55,923 nucleotides of DNA from Methyloterricola oryzae (GCF_000934725.1 NZ_JYNS01000022.1:1-55923), one strand, 5' to 3'; numbered from the stretch's first letter, positions 8,988-17,862 are shown. A program made the numbers and translations. The notes: a model not told the origin generated them from the sequence alone.

Positions 8988-9860
8988 ATGGCTGTCTCGC
9001 TGGCTTATCTGAGCGTGGTCCTGATCTGGTCCACCACGCCCCTGGCCATCAAGTGGAGCGGAGAGGGGCCCGGCTTCCTTTTCGGTGCCAGCGCGCGCAT
9101 GGCGATTGGCGGCTGTTGCGTCTGGCTTCTGCTGTTACTGCTGCGTCAGCGCTTGCCCAGCGACAGAAAGTCGCTGCTGGCCTATGCGGGAGCCGCCATT
9201 CATATCTATGGTTCGATGCTGGCAGTGTACTGGGGAGCCCAGTTCATCCCATCGGGCTGGGTTGCCGTGATCTTTGGGCTCACACCCATGATGACCGCCC
9301 TTATGGCGGCCTTTTGGCTAGGTGAGCGCGGGGCCCTGCTGCCGCGTCTCACCGCTTATGGCCTGGGTATCGGGGGACTGTTCCTGATGATCGAGTCGGC
9401 GGCGGAAGTCGGGCCGCAGTCGTTGAAAGGCATCGTCGGCGTACTTCTGTCCGCGTTCCTTCAGGCGTCCAGTTCCATCTGGGTCAAGCGGGTGCATGCG
9501 CCACTGCCCTCACTCCAACTTCTGGGAGGGGGGCTGGCTCTCTCGGTACCGGCCTACCTCGCCACGTGGTGGGTCGCGGACGGTCAATGGCCGCAACAGG
9601 TCCCATCGGCGAGCCTGATTTCCATTGCGTACCTGGGGGCGGTGGCCACTACCGTCGGCTTTGCCTGCTATTTCTACGTGCTCAAACACCTGGCGGCCAC
9701 CCGGGTAGCCTTGATTACCCTCGCCACGCCGGTGACGGCCCTTGCCCTGGGTCATCTCGCCAACCGCGAGCCAGTTTCCATCCAGGTTTTCGCGGGCGCC
9801 GGGCTCATCCTCTTTGCCCTTTTTATCCACGAGTTCAGCGGACGCCGGCGCGGACGCTGA
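8988..9860 (+). CDS. EamA/DMT family permease
   Basis: This protein of about 290 residues has ten hydrophobic segments in two similar halves, the EamA-type drug/metabolite transporter fold of the inner membrane. The opening LSVVLIWSTTPLAIKWS is typical of the family. I chose the ATG at 8988 because AGGA at 8975-8978 is well placed for it; an ATG at 8970 would add six residues. The substrate cannot be told from sequence. It lies 83 bases after ccmC on the same strand but has no clear functional link to heme maturation. Confidence 0.87.
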   Translation: MAVSLAYLSVVLIWSTTPLAIKWSGEGPGFLFGASARMAIGGCCVWLLLLLLRQRLPSDRKSLLAYAGAAIHIYGSMLAVYWGAQFIPSGWVAVIFGLTPMMTALMAAFWLGERGALLPRLTAYGLGIGGLFLMIESAAEVGPQSLKGIVGVLLSAFLQASSSIWVKRVHAPLPSLQLLGGGLALSVPAYLATWWVADGQWPQQVPSASLISIAYLGAVATTVGFACYFYVLKHLAATRVALITLATPVTALALGHLANREPVSIQVFAGAGLILFALFIHEFSGRRRGR

Positions 9861-9873
9861 ATCGCCGCGCCGG
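9845..9873 (+). terminator. Stem-loop at the end of the EamA permease gene
   Basis: A 9-bp perfect stem (9845-9853 with 9865-9873, loop 11) straddles the permease stop codon. A T-rich stretch (9888-9900) lies 14 bases further on, so this is a weak or imperfect terminator between converging genes. Confidence 0.4.
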
Positions 9874-9879
9874 ATGCGT

Positions 9880-10629
9880 CTACTCCGTTTCCTCTTTTTT
9901 GGTCCAGTAAAGCATCCACTGGTTGCGCGGCAGCCACATCTGCGCCAGCGAGGTGAAGATCATGATGGTGGAAGCCAGGCTGTAACCGATGCCGCCGATC
10001 ATGGTGAGCCAGGCGAAAATCGGCATCACCTTAGTCAGCCACCAGGACAGAATGTCCAGAATGAGGAAGATGAATGGGGTGGCGATCAGAATGAGCTTCC
10101 AGCGCGAGGGGTACTCGGCCATGGCAAAGATCCAGCCCACGAACAGGAAGATGAAGGCGATGCCGAACAAATGGATGTGGGAGACCCGGGTCAGGGTCGT
10201 GTACGTGGCGCCCTCGTCGACCTCGGCGGCTTTCTGCACCACCTCCTGCTTGGTGAAGTTGGGCAGGCTGGATTCGCCGTTGTGGCAGCTCACGCAGTAC
10301 TGCTCCATGATGGGCTGAATCTTGCCGGCCCATTCCGTCGGCGGAGCGCCGTCACGCGCCCACTGAATCAGCACGAAGCGGGCTTCGTCCGGCGCCATGG
10401 CCTTCATTTGCCCTTCCAGCATGCTTTCCAGTTTGGAGCCGCTTCGGTTGCCGTAGTAGCTGTAGACGATATCGTTGATGGAAAGGCCGGCTTTGCCGTC
10501 CGCCTGGCCGTGGGTGAGCATGATCTGGGCGCCGGCCATCATGAGGCCGGTGCCGATGACCATCAGAAATCCGGTGAACAGGACCTTGTAGGCCTTGGGT
10601 AGAAGCGCGAGGGTAGTGATTTGTATCAT
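9880..10629 (-). CDS. Membrane-bound monoheme cytochrome c, unknown role
   Basis: This 249-residue protein has one N-terminal membrane helix (about 15-37), then a soluble part with a single CxxCH site (CVSCHNG), then about four further membrane helices. The heme domain and membrane part are in one chain, which is unusual for a soluble carrier. I do not recognise a named family. It lies downstream of cbbO on the same strand with a gap of about 90 bases. Related combinations of a membrane cytochrome with NorQ/NorD-like proteins occur in nitric oxide reductase clusters, but no norB or norC is seen here. It may exchange electrons with quinone or a c-type carrier; that is inference from topology. 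Confidence 0.8.
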   Translation of the reverse strand: MIQITTLALLPKAYKVLFTGFLMVIGTGLMMAGAQIMLTHGQADGKAGLSINDIVYSYYGNRSGSKLESMLEGQMKAMAPDEARFVLIQWARDGAPPTEWAGKIQPIMEQYCVSCHNGESSLPNFTKQEVVQKAAEVDEGATYTTLTRVSHIHLFGIAFIFLFVGWIFAMAEYPSRWKLILIATPFIFLILDILSWWLTKVMPIFAWLTMIGGIGYSLASTIMIFTSLAQMWLPRNQWMLYWTKKEETE

Positions 10630-10719
10630 GGGCTGGGCTTCCTGGTGGGTTGGTTATAGTTCTGGCGAACCGACAGTATGAACCAGCCGAACGCTTTAGG
10701 TTCAGGCTGCCGCGGGAAA

Positions 10720-12960
10720 CTATTTGGTTAATGCCAGGAACAACTGCGGCAGTCGCTCGGGCAACCGCTGCACGTTGTCGATGACCGTATAGCGCTGATC
10801 GAAGATATCACTCACATAGGCGTCCGCTTTCGGGTCCAGGTTGATGCAATAGCTGTAGATCCCTCGCCGATCCAACTCGTGGACGGCTTTGCGCGCGTCC
10901 TCGATGAGCAGGCGTTCGTCCTTGCAGTCCACGTCGGCGGGCTCGCCGTCGGTGAGGACCAGCATCAGCTTTTTGTCGGCCTTGCGGCTCTCCAGGTAAT
11001 GCGCGGCATGGCGCATGGCGGCGCCCATGCGCGTGGAATAGCCCGCCTGCATGGCGGCCAGCCGCGCCTTGACGCCATCGTCCCAGCTTTCGCTGAAGCC
11101 CTTGATGTGCAGGTAGCGCACCTCGTGCCGGGTGTTGGAATGAAAGCCGGCGATGGCCAGGGGGTCGCCCAGGCGGTCGATGGCCCAGGCCAGGAGCGAG
11201 ACCGCCTCCTGGCTCAGCTCCAGGATGGTCTGCTGGCTGCCTGCGGCCTGCTCGCTCAAGGATTCGGAAAGGTCCAGCAGCAGCAGCACGGCGATATCGC
11301 GTGAATCGTGGCGATGGCTCATGTTGATGCGCGGGTCCGGCGTCGCGCCGCCCTTGAAGTCCACCAGGGAACGCAGCGCCACGTCCAGGTCCAGCTCGCT
11401 GCCCTCTTCCTGGAACCTGACGCGCACCTTGTTCTGCGGCTTGAGGGCATCCAGCAGCCGTTTCAAGCGCTTGGCCAACCCGGCGTGCTTGCACAGGAGA
11501 TGGTCGATATCGGCGGCCTGCCCCGGCGGGTGCAGGGCCTCGTAGACGCTGACCCAGTCCGGTCGGTAGGTGCCACTGGAATAGTCCCATTCCGGGTAAT
11601 GACGAGGAGGCAGCCCCGAAGGCTCTGCCTCCTCGGTCTGCCGGTGCTCCTCGAACATCTCCTCGTCATCGCTGAGTTCGTAGAACTTCCACAGGTGCCG
11701 GTTGTCGTCGCGGTAGTCGATCTCGGTGTCGAGAAAATGCACCCTGGGCAACTGGTCGCTCTGCCGACGGGTCTTGGCCACGAAGGCCGTGGCCAGTTCC
11801 GCGACCTCGGCGGTGCTGCCTCCGCCTTCGCGCATCAGGGCATGAAAACGCGCGGCGAACTCGATGATGTGCGGATTGACGTAACCGTGACCGGGATCGA
11901 GGACGGCGCGCGACAGCATGGCTAGGCGGTGGCGCACGGCCGATTCCTGCTCCGGGTCGCAGGCATCCTCACGCGGGTGCGGGTGGAGCGCCAGGAACAG
12001 CGGGCGCAGGCCGGGATACTCGCCCATGGCTAGGTACTCGACCCGCGAATCCTCCAGGAACTCGATGGCCATGCGCTGGAAGGGACTGTAGTTGTCCGCG
12101 AAGATCTGGCTGCTCCAGCGCCGGTGCGCGGCCATGTGCGCCAAGGTGGCGCGGTAGCGGTCGATGCCGCTGACGCCGGCCCGCTCGGTGTACACATCCG
12201 GCAGTCGTATCCCCAGGTGATCGTAATACGGGATTGGCTTGCGCAGCTCATGGAAACCCGTCGAATAGGGCACGAAATGCTCGCTGTCGCGCCACAGCGC
12301 CCGCAGATACAGGTCCAACTGGCGCTCATGATCCACCAGCAGGGTGCCTTGCCGTTCACGCTGCAGCATGGCGCGGCTGTCCGCCGACTGCAGGGCAAAA
12401 TAATCGATCTGGCGCTCCGGGTGGTCGTGATAATTGCGGATCCCGTAGTCCACCCAGTGCTTCAGGCCCTCCACCGACAACTGGCTCACCAGGAAGGGTG
12501 CGTGGCGGAAGAATTCCGGCAGGCCCGGGCTGGCGAAGGTGGTATGGATGCCGTGGATGGAACCGGTGGTCCGGTGCATGAAATCCACCACCAGATCAAA
12601 AAAGTTCTGCATCTGCTCGTGGGAGTGCAGGCGCCTCGCCACCGCCGGCAGGGACTGCAGAAAAGGTGTGATGGCCTTGCCGTTGGGCGATTTGTGCAGG
12701 CTCCGAATGCAGGCGGCGACGGCGGGCAGGGCGGATTCACCCCAGGCGGCGGCGGTCTGCGGCCAGCCTTCGAGAAACGCCAAGACCGGCTCCGCACCGC
12801 GCCCAATGCGGTTCAGGAAGCGTGCTTCTTCCAGGTAGGCGGCGACGCCATCGCCGGACAGCACCTTGAGGGCTTCCTCCATGCATTCCTCGAAGACTTC
12901 CTTGACCTGGGCGAAGCCGCTGTCCAGTTGCTTCCAATAAACCTGCATGGCTTCATGCAT
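10720..12960 (-). CDS. cbbO: RuBisCO activase subunit CbbO (VWA domain)
   Basis: This 746-residue protein matches CbbO/NorD-type adaptors. A large N-terminal helical region is followed by a C-terminal von Willebrand factor A domain with a MIDAS motif (LLDLSES, the DxSxS form) and a later conserved ATGEPAD-like loop (LTDGEPADVD). With CbbQ it forms a two-part AAA+ activase that removes inhibitory sugar phosphates from form II RuBisCO. The cbbM-cbbQ-cbbO order supports CbbO over NorD. I chose the ATG at 12960, with GGAG upstream, over a TTG at 12978. It starts 23 bases after cbbQ. Confidence 0.9.
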   Translation of the reverse strand: MHEAMQVYWKQLDSGFAQVKEVFEECMEEALKVLSGDGVAAYLEEARFLNRIGRGAEPVLAFLEGWPQTAAAWGESALPAVAACIRSLHKSPNGKAITPFLQSLPAVARRLHSHEQMQNFFDLVVDFMHRTTGSIHGIHTTFASPGLPEFFRHAPFLVSQLSVEGLKHWVDYGIRNYHDHPERQIDYFALQSADSRAMLQRERQGTLLVDHERQLDLYLRALWRDSEHFVPYSTGFHELRKPIPYYDHLGIRLPDVYTERAGVSGIDRYRATLAHMAAHRRWSSQIFADNYSPFQRMAIEFLEDSRVEYLAMGEYPGLRPLFLALHPHPREDACDPEQESAVRHRLAMLSRAVLDPGHGYVNPHIIEFAARFHALMREGGGSTAEVAELATAFVAKTRRQSDQLPRVHFLDTEIDYRDDNRHLWKFYELSDDEEMFEEHRQTEEAEPSGLPPRHYPEWDYSSGTYRPDWVSVYEALHPPGQAADIDHLLCKHAGLAKRLKRLLDALKPQNKVRVRFQEEGSELDLDVALRSLVDFKGGATPDPRINMSHRHDSRDIAVLLLLDLSESLSEQAAGSQQTILELSQEAVSLLAWAIDRLGDPLAIAGFHSNTRHEVRYLHIKGFSESWDDGVKARLAAMQAGYSTRMGAAMRHAAHYLESRKADKKLMLVLTDGEPADVDCKDERLLIEDARKAVHELDRRGIYSYCINLDPKADAYVSDIFDQRYTVIDNVQRLPERLPQLFLALTK

Positions 12961-12983
12961 GGTCGTCAGCTCCGGCAATCAGT

Positions 12984-13796
12984 TCAACCGAGGGTGGCGT
13001 CGATGGCGTGATCCAGGGTGGCGCGGATATCGGCGTCGTCCGTGATGGGTCGCACCAGCGCCATGCGGCAGGCGTCGCGAGCGGCGATGCCGCCCTTGAT
13101 GAGCGTGGCCGCATACACCAGCAGACGGGTCGATATGCCTTCATCGAGCCCGTGGCCTTTCAGGTTGCGGGCCGCCACGCCGATCTTGACCAGCTTGCCC
13201 GCCAGTTCCGCGTCCAGCCCGGTTTCCTCGGCCAGAATCTTGGTTTCCAGGTCGCTGGTCGGATAATCGAAATCGAAGGCGGTGAAACGCTGCTTGGTGG
13301 ACTGCTTCAGATCCTTGAGCAGGCTCTGATAGCCCGGGTTGTAGGAAATGACCAGTTGGAAGTCGGGGTGCGCGGATACCAGCTCGCCCTTCTTGTCCAA
13401 GGGCAGGGTGCGGCGGTGGTCGGTGAGCGGGTGGATGACCACGGTCGTGTCCTGGCGCGCCTCGACGATTTCGTCCAGATAGCAGATGGCGCCATGACGC
13501 GCCGCCTGGGTCAGCGGACCGTCCAGCCAGCGGGTGCCGTTGGCGTCGAGCAGATAGCGGCCCACCAGATCCGAGGCGGTCATGTCCTCGTTGCAGGCCA
13601 CGGTGATCAGCGGCCGGCCGAGCTTCCAGGCCATGTATTCGACGAAGCGCGACTTGCCGCAGCCGGTGGGGCCCTTGAGCATTACCGGCAGGCGCGCGGC
13701 GTAGGCCGCTTCGTAGAGTTCGATCTCGTTGCCCTGGGGCAGATAGAAGGGTTGCTTGGTGACGCGGTATGGCTCGATGTCGAAGACCTGATTCAT
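12984..13796 (-). CDS. cbbQ: RuBisCO activase AAA+ ATPase CbbQ
   Basis: This 270-residue MoxR-type AAA+ ATPase has Walker A GPTGCGKS and Walker B ICYLDEIVEA. The sensor region includes VISYNPGYQ, and the CbbQ/NorQ N-terminus (YLPQGNEIELYEAAY) is intact. It would form hexamers with CbbO and remodel inhibited RuBisCO. GAGGG precedes the ATG. It lies 148 bases downstream of cbbM, separated by a terminator-like hairpin that could lower its expression relative to cbbM. NorQ of nitric oxide reductase is a close relative; context decides for CbbQ. Confidence 0.93.
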   Translation of the reverse strand: MNQVFDIEPYRVTKQPFYLPQGNEIELYEAAYAARLPVMLKGPTGCGKSRFVEYMAWKLGRPLITVACNEDMTASDLVGRYLLDANGTRWLDGPLTQAARHGAICYLDEIVEARQDTTVVIHPLTDHRRTLPLDKKGELVSAHPDFQLVISYNPGYQSLLKDLKQSTKQRFTAFDFDYPTSDLETKILAEETGLDAELAGKLVKIGVAARNLKGHGLDEGISTRLLVYAATLIKGGIAARDACRMALVRPITDDADIRATLDHAIDATLG

Positions 13797-13841
13797 GGTG
13801 CCCTCAAGTTCTCGGCAGCTACGGGGCTGCGTGCGTAGAAA

Positions 13842-13870
13842 AGCCCCTGAGAGTCCGGCCCTCAGGGGCT
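13842..13870 (-). terminator. Terminator or attenuator between cbbM and cbbQ
   Basis: Read on the minus strand, AGCCCCTGAG and CTCAGGGGCT form a perfect 10-bp stem with a 9-base loop, followed by a short TTT. It lies about 75 bases after the cbbM stop and 46 bases before the cbbQ start. A second GC stem without T-run (13924-13929 with 13939-13944) lies at the very end of cbbM. Confidence 0.7.
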
Positions 13871-13944
13871 CTGGTCATGGCCGCGCCAGAAGCGCGGCAC
13901 TGCGGTTCCGAACGGAGTGTTCGGCCCGGCCGATCTGACCGGGC

Positions 13945-15324
13945 TTACTTGTGCACGCCCAGCTTTTCACGCCAGCCCGGGAACAGCTTGTCCGCATCCT
14001 GCGGGAAGGATTCGAAGGCGCGGGCGAATTCCTTGTGCTCCTTGGCCCACTGGATCGGGTCGGCGCCGGCTTTCCAGCATTCGTAGGCCTGACGCAGGGA
14101 ACGCGCGCCGGCCGCCGGGCTGTCGATATGGCCATAGGAGCCGCCGCCGGCGGTGTTGATGACGTTGCCGTGGCCCAGATTCTCGAAGAAGCCCGGCAGG
14201 CGCAGCGCATTCATGCCGCCGGAGATGATCGGCGTGGTGGGCTTCATGCCGAACCATTCCTGATGGTAGGCGGGGCCGGTGTAGCTGTCGCGTTCGATGA
14301 TATAGGCGATGGCGCGGTCGTCCTTCTCGCCTTCCATCTTGCCGTAGCCCATGGTGCCGACGTGGATGCCGGAAGCCCCCTGCAGTCGGGACAGCTTCGC
14401 CAAGACGTAGGCGGTGTAGCCGCGCTGGGACTGGGGCGAGGTCACGGCGCCGTGGCCGGCGCGGTGGTAGTGCAGGTACTGGTTGGGGAACCAGCGCCGT
14501 GCGGTGGTGATCATGCCGGGGCCGCCCACATAGCCGTCCACCAGGAAGGCCACCTTGTCGGCGTCGGGGCCGAACTGCTCGAGGATGTATTCGCCGCGGG
14601 CCAGCATTTCGGCGTGGTCGTCGGCGGTGATGTTGGCGGAGAAGATCTTGGCTTCGCCGGTTTCGTCCATCGCGCGCTTCATGGCGTCCACCACCAGCGG
14701 AATGGTCTTCTTCAGCGGCGCGAACACCTGGTTGCCCTGGGGTTCGTCGTTTTTGATGAAGTCGCCGCCCAGCCAGAATTCGTAGGCGGCCTTGGCGAAG
14801 GGCTCGGGACGCAGGCCAAGTTTCGGCTTGATGATAGTGCCGGCGATGTAGCCGCCGTCCTTAAGCGGTCGGCCCAGGATGCGCCACAGGTCGGAGATGT
14901 CCTTGGAGGGGCCGTCGAACAGTTGGATCGCCCGCGGCGGAACCCAGAAGTCGTACATCTTGCCGTATTCTACGTCGCCCATGCCCTGGTTATTGCCGAT
15001 GGCCAGGGTCAGGAAGGAAACCACCATCATGCGGCCGTCGGTGATATTGCGGTCGAACAGGTCCAGGGGATACGCGATGCGCATTTCCTCGGTGGCTTCG
15101 TCGATGTGATAGACCAGCGCGTCAACGCCGCGGGTAAAGTCATCCGTGGTGCTCACTTCCACGTTGGTGCCGGTGGAGGATTCGGCGGCGAAGTGGGCGG
15201 CGGTTTCAAGGTAGCCATAACCGGTCTTGGGCTTCATCTTGTAGGCGACCAGGATATGGTTGCCTCCCTTGATTAGGTCTTCTTCTTTCAGACTCAGATC
15301 GGCGTATCGAGCGGACTGATCCAT
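13945..15324 (-). CDS. cbbM: Form II ribulose-bisphosphate carboxylase (CbbM)
   Basis: This 459-residue enzyme is form II RuBisCO, which fixes CO2 onto ribulose 1,5-bisphosphate without a small subunit. Residues match Rhodospirillum rubrum numbering: Lys166 (GTIIKPK), the carbamylated Lys191 with metal ligands Asp193 and Glu194 (FIKNDEP), His287 (YHRAGHG), loop 6 Lys329 ([11 protein letters not shown]), and the [11 protein letters not shown] phosphate-binding region. A GAGGAG ribosome site lies 7 bases before the ATG. It is the first gene of a cbbM-cbbQ-cbbO cluster. No small-subunit gene or cbbR is visible, and the phosphoribulokinase gene must be elsewhere. Confidence 0.98.
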   Translation of the reverse strand: MDQSARYADLSLKEEDLIKGGNHILVAYKMKPKTGYGYLETAAHFAAESSTGTNVEVSTTDDFTRGVDALVYHIDEATEEMRIAYPLDLFDRNITDGRMMVVSFLTLAIGNNQGMGDVEYGKMYDFWVPPRAIQLFDGPSKDISDLWRILGRPLKDGGYIAGTIIKPKLGLRPEPFAKAAYEFWLGGDFIKNDEPQGNQVFAPLKKTIPLVVDAMKRAMDETGEAKIFSANITADDHAEMLARGEYILEQFGPDADKVAFLVDGYVGGPGMITTARRWFPNQYLHYHRAGHGAVTSPQSQRGYTAYVLAKLSRLQGASGIHVGTMGYGKMEGEKDDRAIAYIIERDSYTGPAYHQEWFGMKPTTPIISGGMNALRLPGFFENLGHGNVINTAGGGSYGHIDSPAAGARSLRQAYECWKAGADPIQWAKEHKEFARAFESFPQDADKLFPGWREKLGVHK

Positions 15325-15799
15325 CGCTATCTCCTCATGTATTAGTAGTTATTGGTGGAAACCCGGGCAATTGCCCGTTCAACTTCGGGTATAGAGAGGG
15401 TCCTACAGATATGCGATCTAGTTCGAACTCGCGCTCCACAGTCGCACATTAAACCCGGCGCCGTCGCCGCACAATAGCGTGCTTGCTTCCGCGCCTGACC
15501 CGATGAAGGTCATGAACCGCACCTTCATGGGGCAGCACTATAAGCCCGCTTTTACATAAATTAAATTCAAAACATATGATGCCTTAAATAAGGGCGTCTT
15601 ATGTTAGAGAGGGGCGGTATCCCGATCGAGGGGTTTAGGATAATCCAATGGGCAGGGCAGACCAAGAACGCGAGGGTGCCGAATACAGGCAGCGGGAGTA
15701 ATCATTCAAACCGGCGCTGCGTGCTTCCGGCTGCGTGGTGCGGACCGGACACAGGGACTGCATTCGGCCCGCGAGACCCGGGCACTGAGGGGGGCGGGC
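15325..15799. promoter_or_regulatory. Upstream region of cbbM with two palindromes
   Basis: No credible gene lies in these 475 bases. A perfect 14-bp palindrome (CGGGCAATTGCCCG, 15364-15377) sits about 40 bases before the cbbM start. A perfect 8-bp inverted repeat with a 10-base spacer (15503-15510 and 15521-15528) lies near the AT-rich stretch 15541-15600. Either could be an operator or an mRNA-leader hairpin for cbbM. I could not place a convincing -35/-10 pair, and 15601-15799 shows nothing I can name. Confidence 0.45.
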
Positions 15800-16039
15800 T
15801 CAGGAATCGTTCTGGAAGCGCAAAGGGGCGGAGAAGCCGCGCTTTTTGTATTCGCGACGGATGATGTTCTTGAGAGCCGTCGGTGTCTTGGAGAGCTGGT
15901 ACATGCTCAGCTCATATTCCAGAAAATAGTAGGCGGCGCGCGGGTCTCCAGAAATCATGTAGTCCACGTATTTCTTGGCGACCATTTCCCACAGGCGGAC
16001 ATCGGGGAACGGAATGATCTGGCAGGAATGCGTATTCAT
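15800..16039 (-). CDS. Hypothetical 79-residue protein
   Basis: This small soluble protein has no recognised domain. It is rich in aromatic residues (YYFLEYELSMYQ) with a basic C-terminal part (RREYKKRG) and is probably helical. A good ribosome site (AGAGGTAAG) stands 7 bases before the ATG, so it is likely expressed. It is divergent from the zinc-ribbon gene at 16222 and precedes cbbM at a distance of about 475 bases on the same strand. Confidence 0.65.
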   Translation of the reverse strand: MNTHSCQIIPFPDVRLWEMVAKKYVDYMISGDPRAAYYFLEYELSMYQLSKTPTALKNIIRREYKKRGFSAPLRFQNDS

Positions 16040-16221
16040 GGCGTCTTACCTCTGACCATTAGTTCGGCAGGAACCAACGGAAGTTCAGGCCCTCAGCATA
16101 ATTTCCGCGCGACATGCCCGTATTCGATATAGGGTCTTTGCTGATTGCAAATTAAAAAAGCTTGGCGAATAATCGCCCTCCGCTCTGTTGCGTTTCGGTT
16201 TTCGTGATTGAGGTTCGGATC

Positions 16222-16440
16222 ATGTTTATGCACTGCCTGAATTGCGCGGAGATCATTCATCACCAGATGGTGATTCCCCTGGTCATGCTCAAGAAGAGCT
16301 ATTTCTCCTGGCCGGACGTGCAGGAAGAAGACGACAAGTTTTTCATTACATGCCCCAGTTGTAACAGGCGTAATTTCTTCATCAAGGAATACTCCGGCTA
16401 TTCGGGAGCGAGCCTGCGTCTGTCTCACGTGGAGCAGTAA
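16222..16440 (+). CDS. Small zinc-ribbon-like protein
   Basis: This 72-residue protein has two CxxC pairs (CLNC near the start, CPSC near residue 46) separated by about 40 residues, a typical zinc-ribbon arrangement. I chose the ATG at 16222, with GAGG upstream; an in-frame start at 16162 would add 20 residues with no motif. It may bind nucleic acid or protein. No closer identification is possible. Confidence 0.65.
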   Translation: MFMHCLNCAEIIHHQMVIPLVMLKKSYFSWPDVQEEDDKFFITCPSCNRRNFFIKEYSGYSGASLRLSHVEQ

Positions 16441-16531
16441 GGGCGCGACGTTTGGCCGAGGCGGCGAAACGGCACTTCCACGCGATTCTGGTGTCTGAAG
16501 TCTGGGAATAAAAACTTCACCCGGAGACGCC

Positions 16532-16924
16532 ATGACTATCTTGCGATTCACCGCCCTGTTCCTCGTGATCCATGCCACCTCTGTTTCCACAGCCTATGCC
16601 TATGGCGGTGGTGGGAACAGTTCGAGCAGTTGCGCCGAACCCCAGTTTTACGAAGAGAATCCGCCCAAGAACAGCAAGCTGTCCTCGCTGAACGAGATTT
16701 CCGTGGTGGCCTCGGACAACACCGACACGGCCAGCCTGGAGTTGGAGGTGAATGGCAAGCGCCTGCAGCCGGAACTCTCCCAACGCCGCTCCGGCGAATG
16801 GCTGATCAAACAGCGACTGCCGGAAGCCATCACTCAGCCCGGCAAAGTCCGCGTCACCCTGACCGCCAAGAGCAAGGATGGCTGCTCGGCCTTTCATCCC
16901 TTTTATCTGGAAATCGCACCCTGA
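16532..16924 (+). CDS. Secreted hypothetical protein
   Basis: This 130-residue protein has a clear signal peptide (MTILRFTALFLVIHATSVST, cleavage likely after AYA at 24). A GGGGNSSSS linker with Cys34 follows, then a small beta-rich domain with a second Cys near residue 118. The two cysteines could form a disulfide. CGGAG precedes the ATG. The domain looks immunoglobulin-like in strand pattern (VRVTLTAKSKDGCSAFHPFYLEI), but I cannot name the family. Confidence 0.7.
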   Translation: MTILRFTALFLVIHATSVSTAYAYGGGGNSSSSCAEPQFYEENPPKNSKLSSLNEISVVASDNTDTASLELEVNGKRLQPELSQRRSGEWLIKQRLPEAITQPGKVRVTLTAKSKDGCSAFHPFYLEIAP

Positions 16925-16980
16925 GGTGACCGGGACGGTTCGCTTGCCGTTCCCGACATGAGCAATGGTAAGATGTGGCC

Positions 16981-17283
16981 ATGCAGGTTGAATGGTATCG
17001 AATCCGCTTGACCAGGGAGGAGGTGGCCGGCGGAGAACTGGAGATTTTGCGGGGCGCTTTCCGCGACGTGTATATTGCCCGCAACGCGCCGCGGGGCATG
17101 GCGTTGCTCGGAGCCTGGCACGAAGCCAGCCAGCGCTACCTGATCTATTGCACCCCCGCCGCCGTTCGCCACGTGCGGCCACTTTTGGATGCCTATTCGG
17201 CGGTGCGTGAGGCCCCGCGCTATCCGCGGGCCCTGGATTGCCTTTGCGGTGACGAAGCCAGTCTGTCCGTGCTGCTCTGTTGA
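16981..17283 (+). CDS. Hypothetical 100-residue protein
   Basis: This soluble protein has no recognised motif. A GTG two codons upstream (16975) is an alternative start. It lies 56 bases after the secreted protein gene and 42 bases before creA on the same strand, so cotranscription is likely. Codon use matches the neighbours, which supports it as a real gene. Confidence 0.55.
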   Translation: MQVEWYRIRLTREEVAGGELEILRGAFRDVYIARNAPRGMALLGAWHEASQRYLIYCTPAAVRHVRPLLDAYSAVREAPRYPRALDCLCGDEASLSVLLC

Positions 17284-17325
17284 GGCAGAACTACTCAGTC
17301 GTTTTTATAGGATCGGACCGAAGCC

Positions 17326-17862
17326 ATGACACCGAGGAAAACTGCTGCCGGCGCTGCGAAACTGGAACGATCAACTGGTTTGCGGAGCGATTGCCGTCGC
17401 ATCCTGCGGACGGGATTCCTCGGGGCCGCGATCCTTGCCGGATGCGCCGGGGTTCAGGCCGAAGAGGTGGGTTGCGTCACCACCGCCTGGAAACTAGTAG
17501 GCGCCAACCACAAAGTGTGCGTCGACGCCTTCGACGATCCCAAGGTCCCCGGCGTCACCTGTCATATCAGCCAGGCTCGCACCGGCGGCATTTCGGGGGG
17601 CTTGGGCTTGGCGGAAGATCCTTCGCATTTCTCTCTGGCCTGCCGTCAGACTGGCCCCATTACCCTGCCGGCGAAACTGCCGGATGACGAAACGGTGTTT
17701 TCCGAGGACACCTCCCTGCTGTTCAAGACCACCAAGATCGTGAGACTCTGGGACAAGAAGCACAACACCCTGGTGTACGTGGCCATCAGCCGGCGAATCA
17801 TCGAAGGCGCGCCGGCCAACAGTGTCTCCACGGTGCCGATCATGGCCTGGGGCAAGCCGTAA
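17326..17862 (+). CDS. creA: CreA family protein
   Basis: This 178-residue exported protein matches CreA, whose role is unknown although E. coli creA sits with the CreBC two-component system. The shared landmarks are EVGCVTTAWKLVG, HKVCVDAFDDPKVPGVTCHIS, RTGGISGGLGLAEDPS and the end SVSTVPIMAWG. The N-terminal 45 residues hold a basic stretch and a hydrophobic segment ending in QAEE, consistent with a signal peptide of unusual length. A later start would shorten this, but no better one is visible. Confidence 0.88.
   Translation: MTPRKTAAGAAKLERSTGLRSDCRRILRTGFLGAAILAGCAGVQAEEVGCVTTAWKLVGANHKVCVDAFDDPKVPGVTCHISQARTGGISGGLGLAEDPSHFSLACRQTGPITLPAKLPDDETVFSEDTSLLFKTTKIVRLWDKKHNTLVYVAISRRIIEGAPANSVSTVPIMAWGKP

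Noticed and set aside
10720-13796. Calling the AAA+/VWA pair NorQ and NorD of nitric oxide reductase
   Set aside because: No norB or norC is nearby, and the pair follows cbbM directly, the standard cbbMQO arrangement.
15418-15440. A tRNA T-loop-like GTTCGAACTC
   Set aside because: No paired T stem, acceptor stem or anticodon arm could be found around it.
15601-15864. An 87-codon plus-strand frame upstream of cbbM
   Set aside because: It runs antisense into the better supported gene at 15800-16039, is Gly/Arg-rich without motif, and has no convincing ribosome site.
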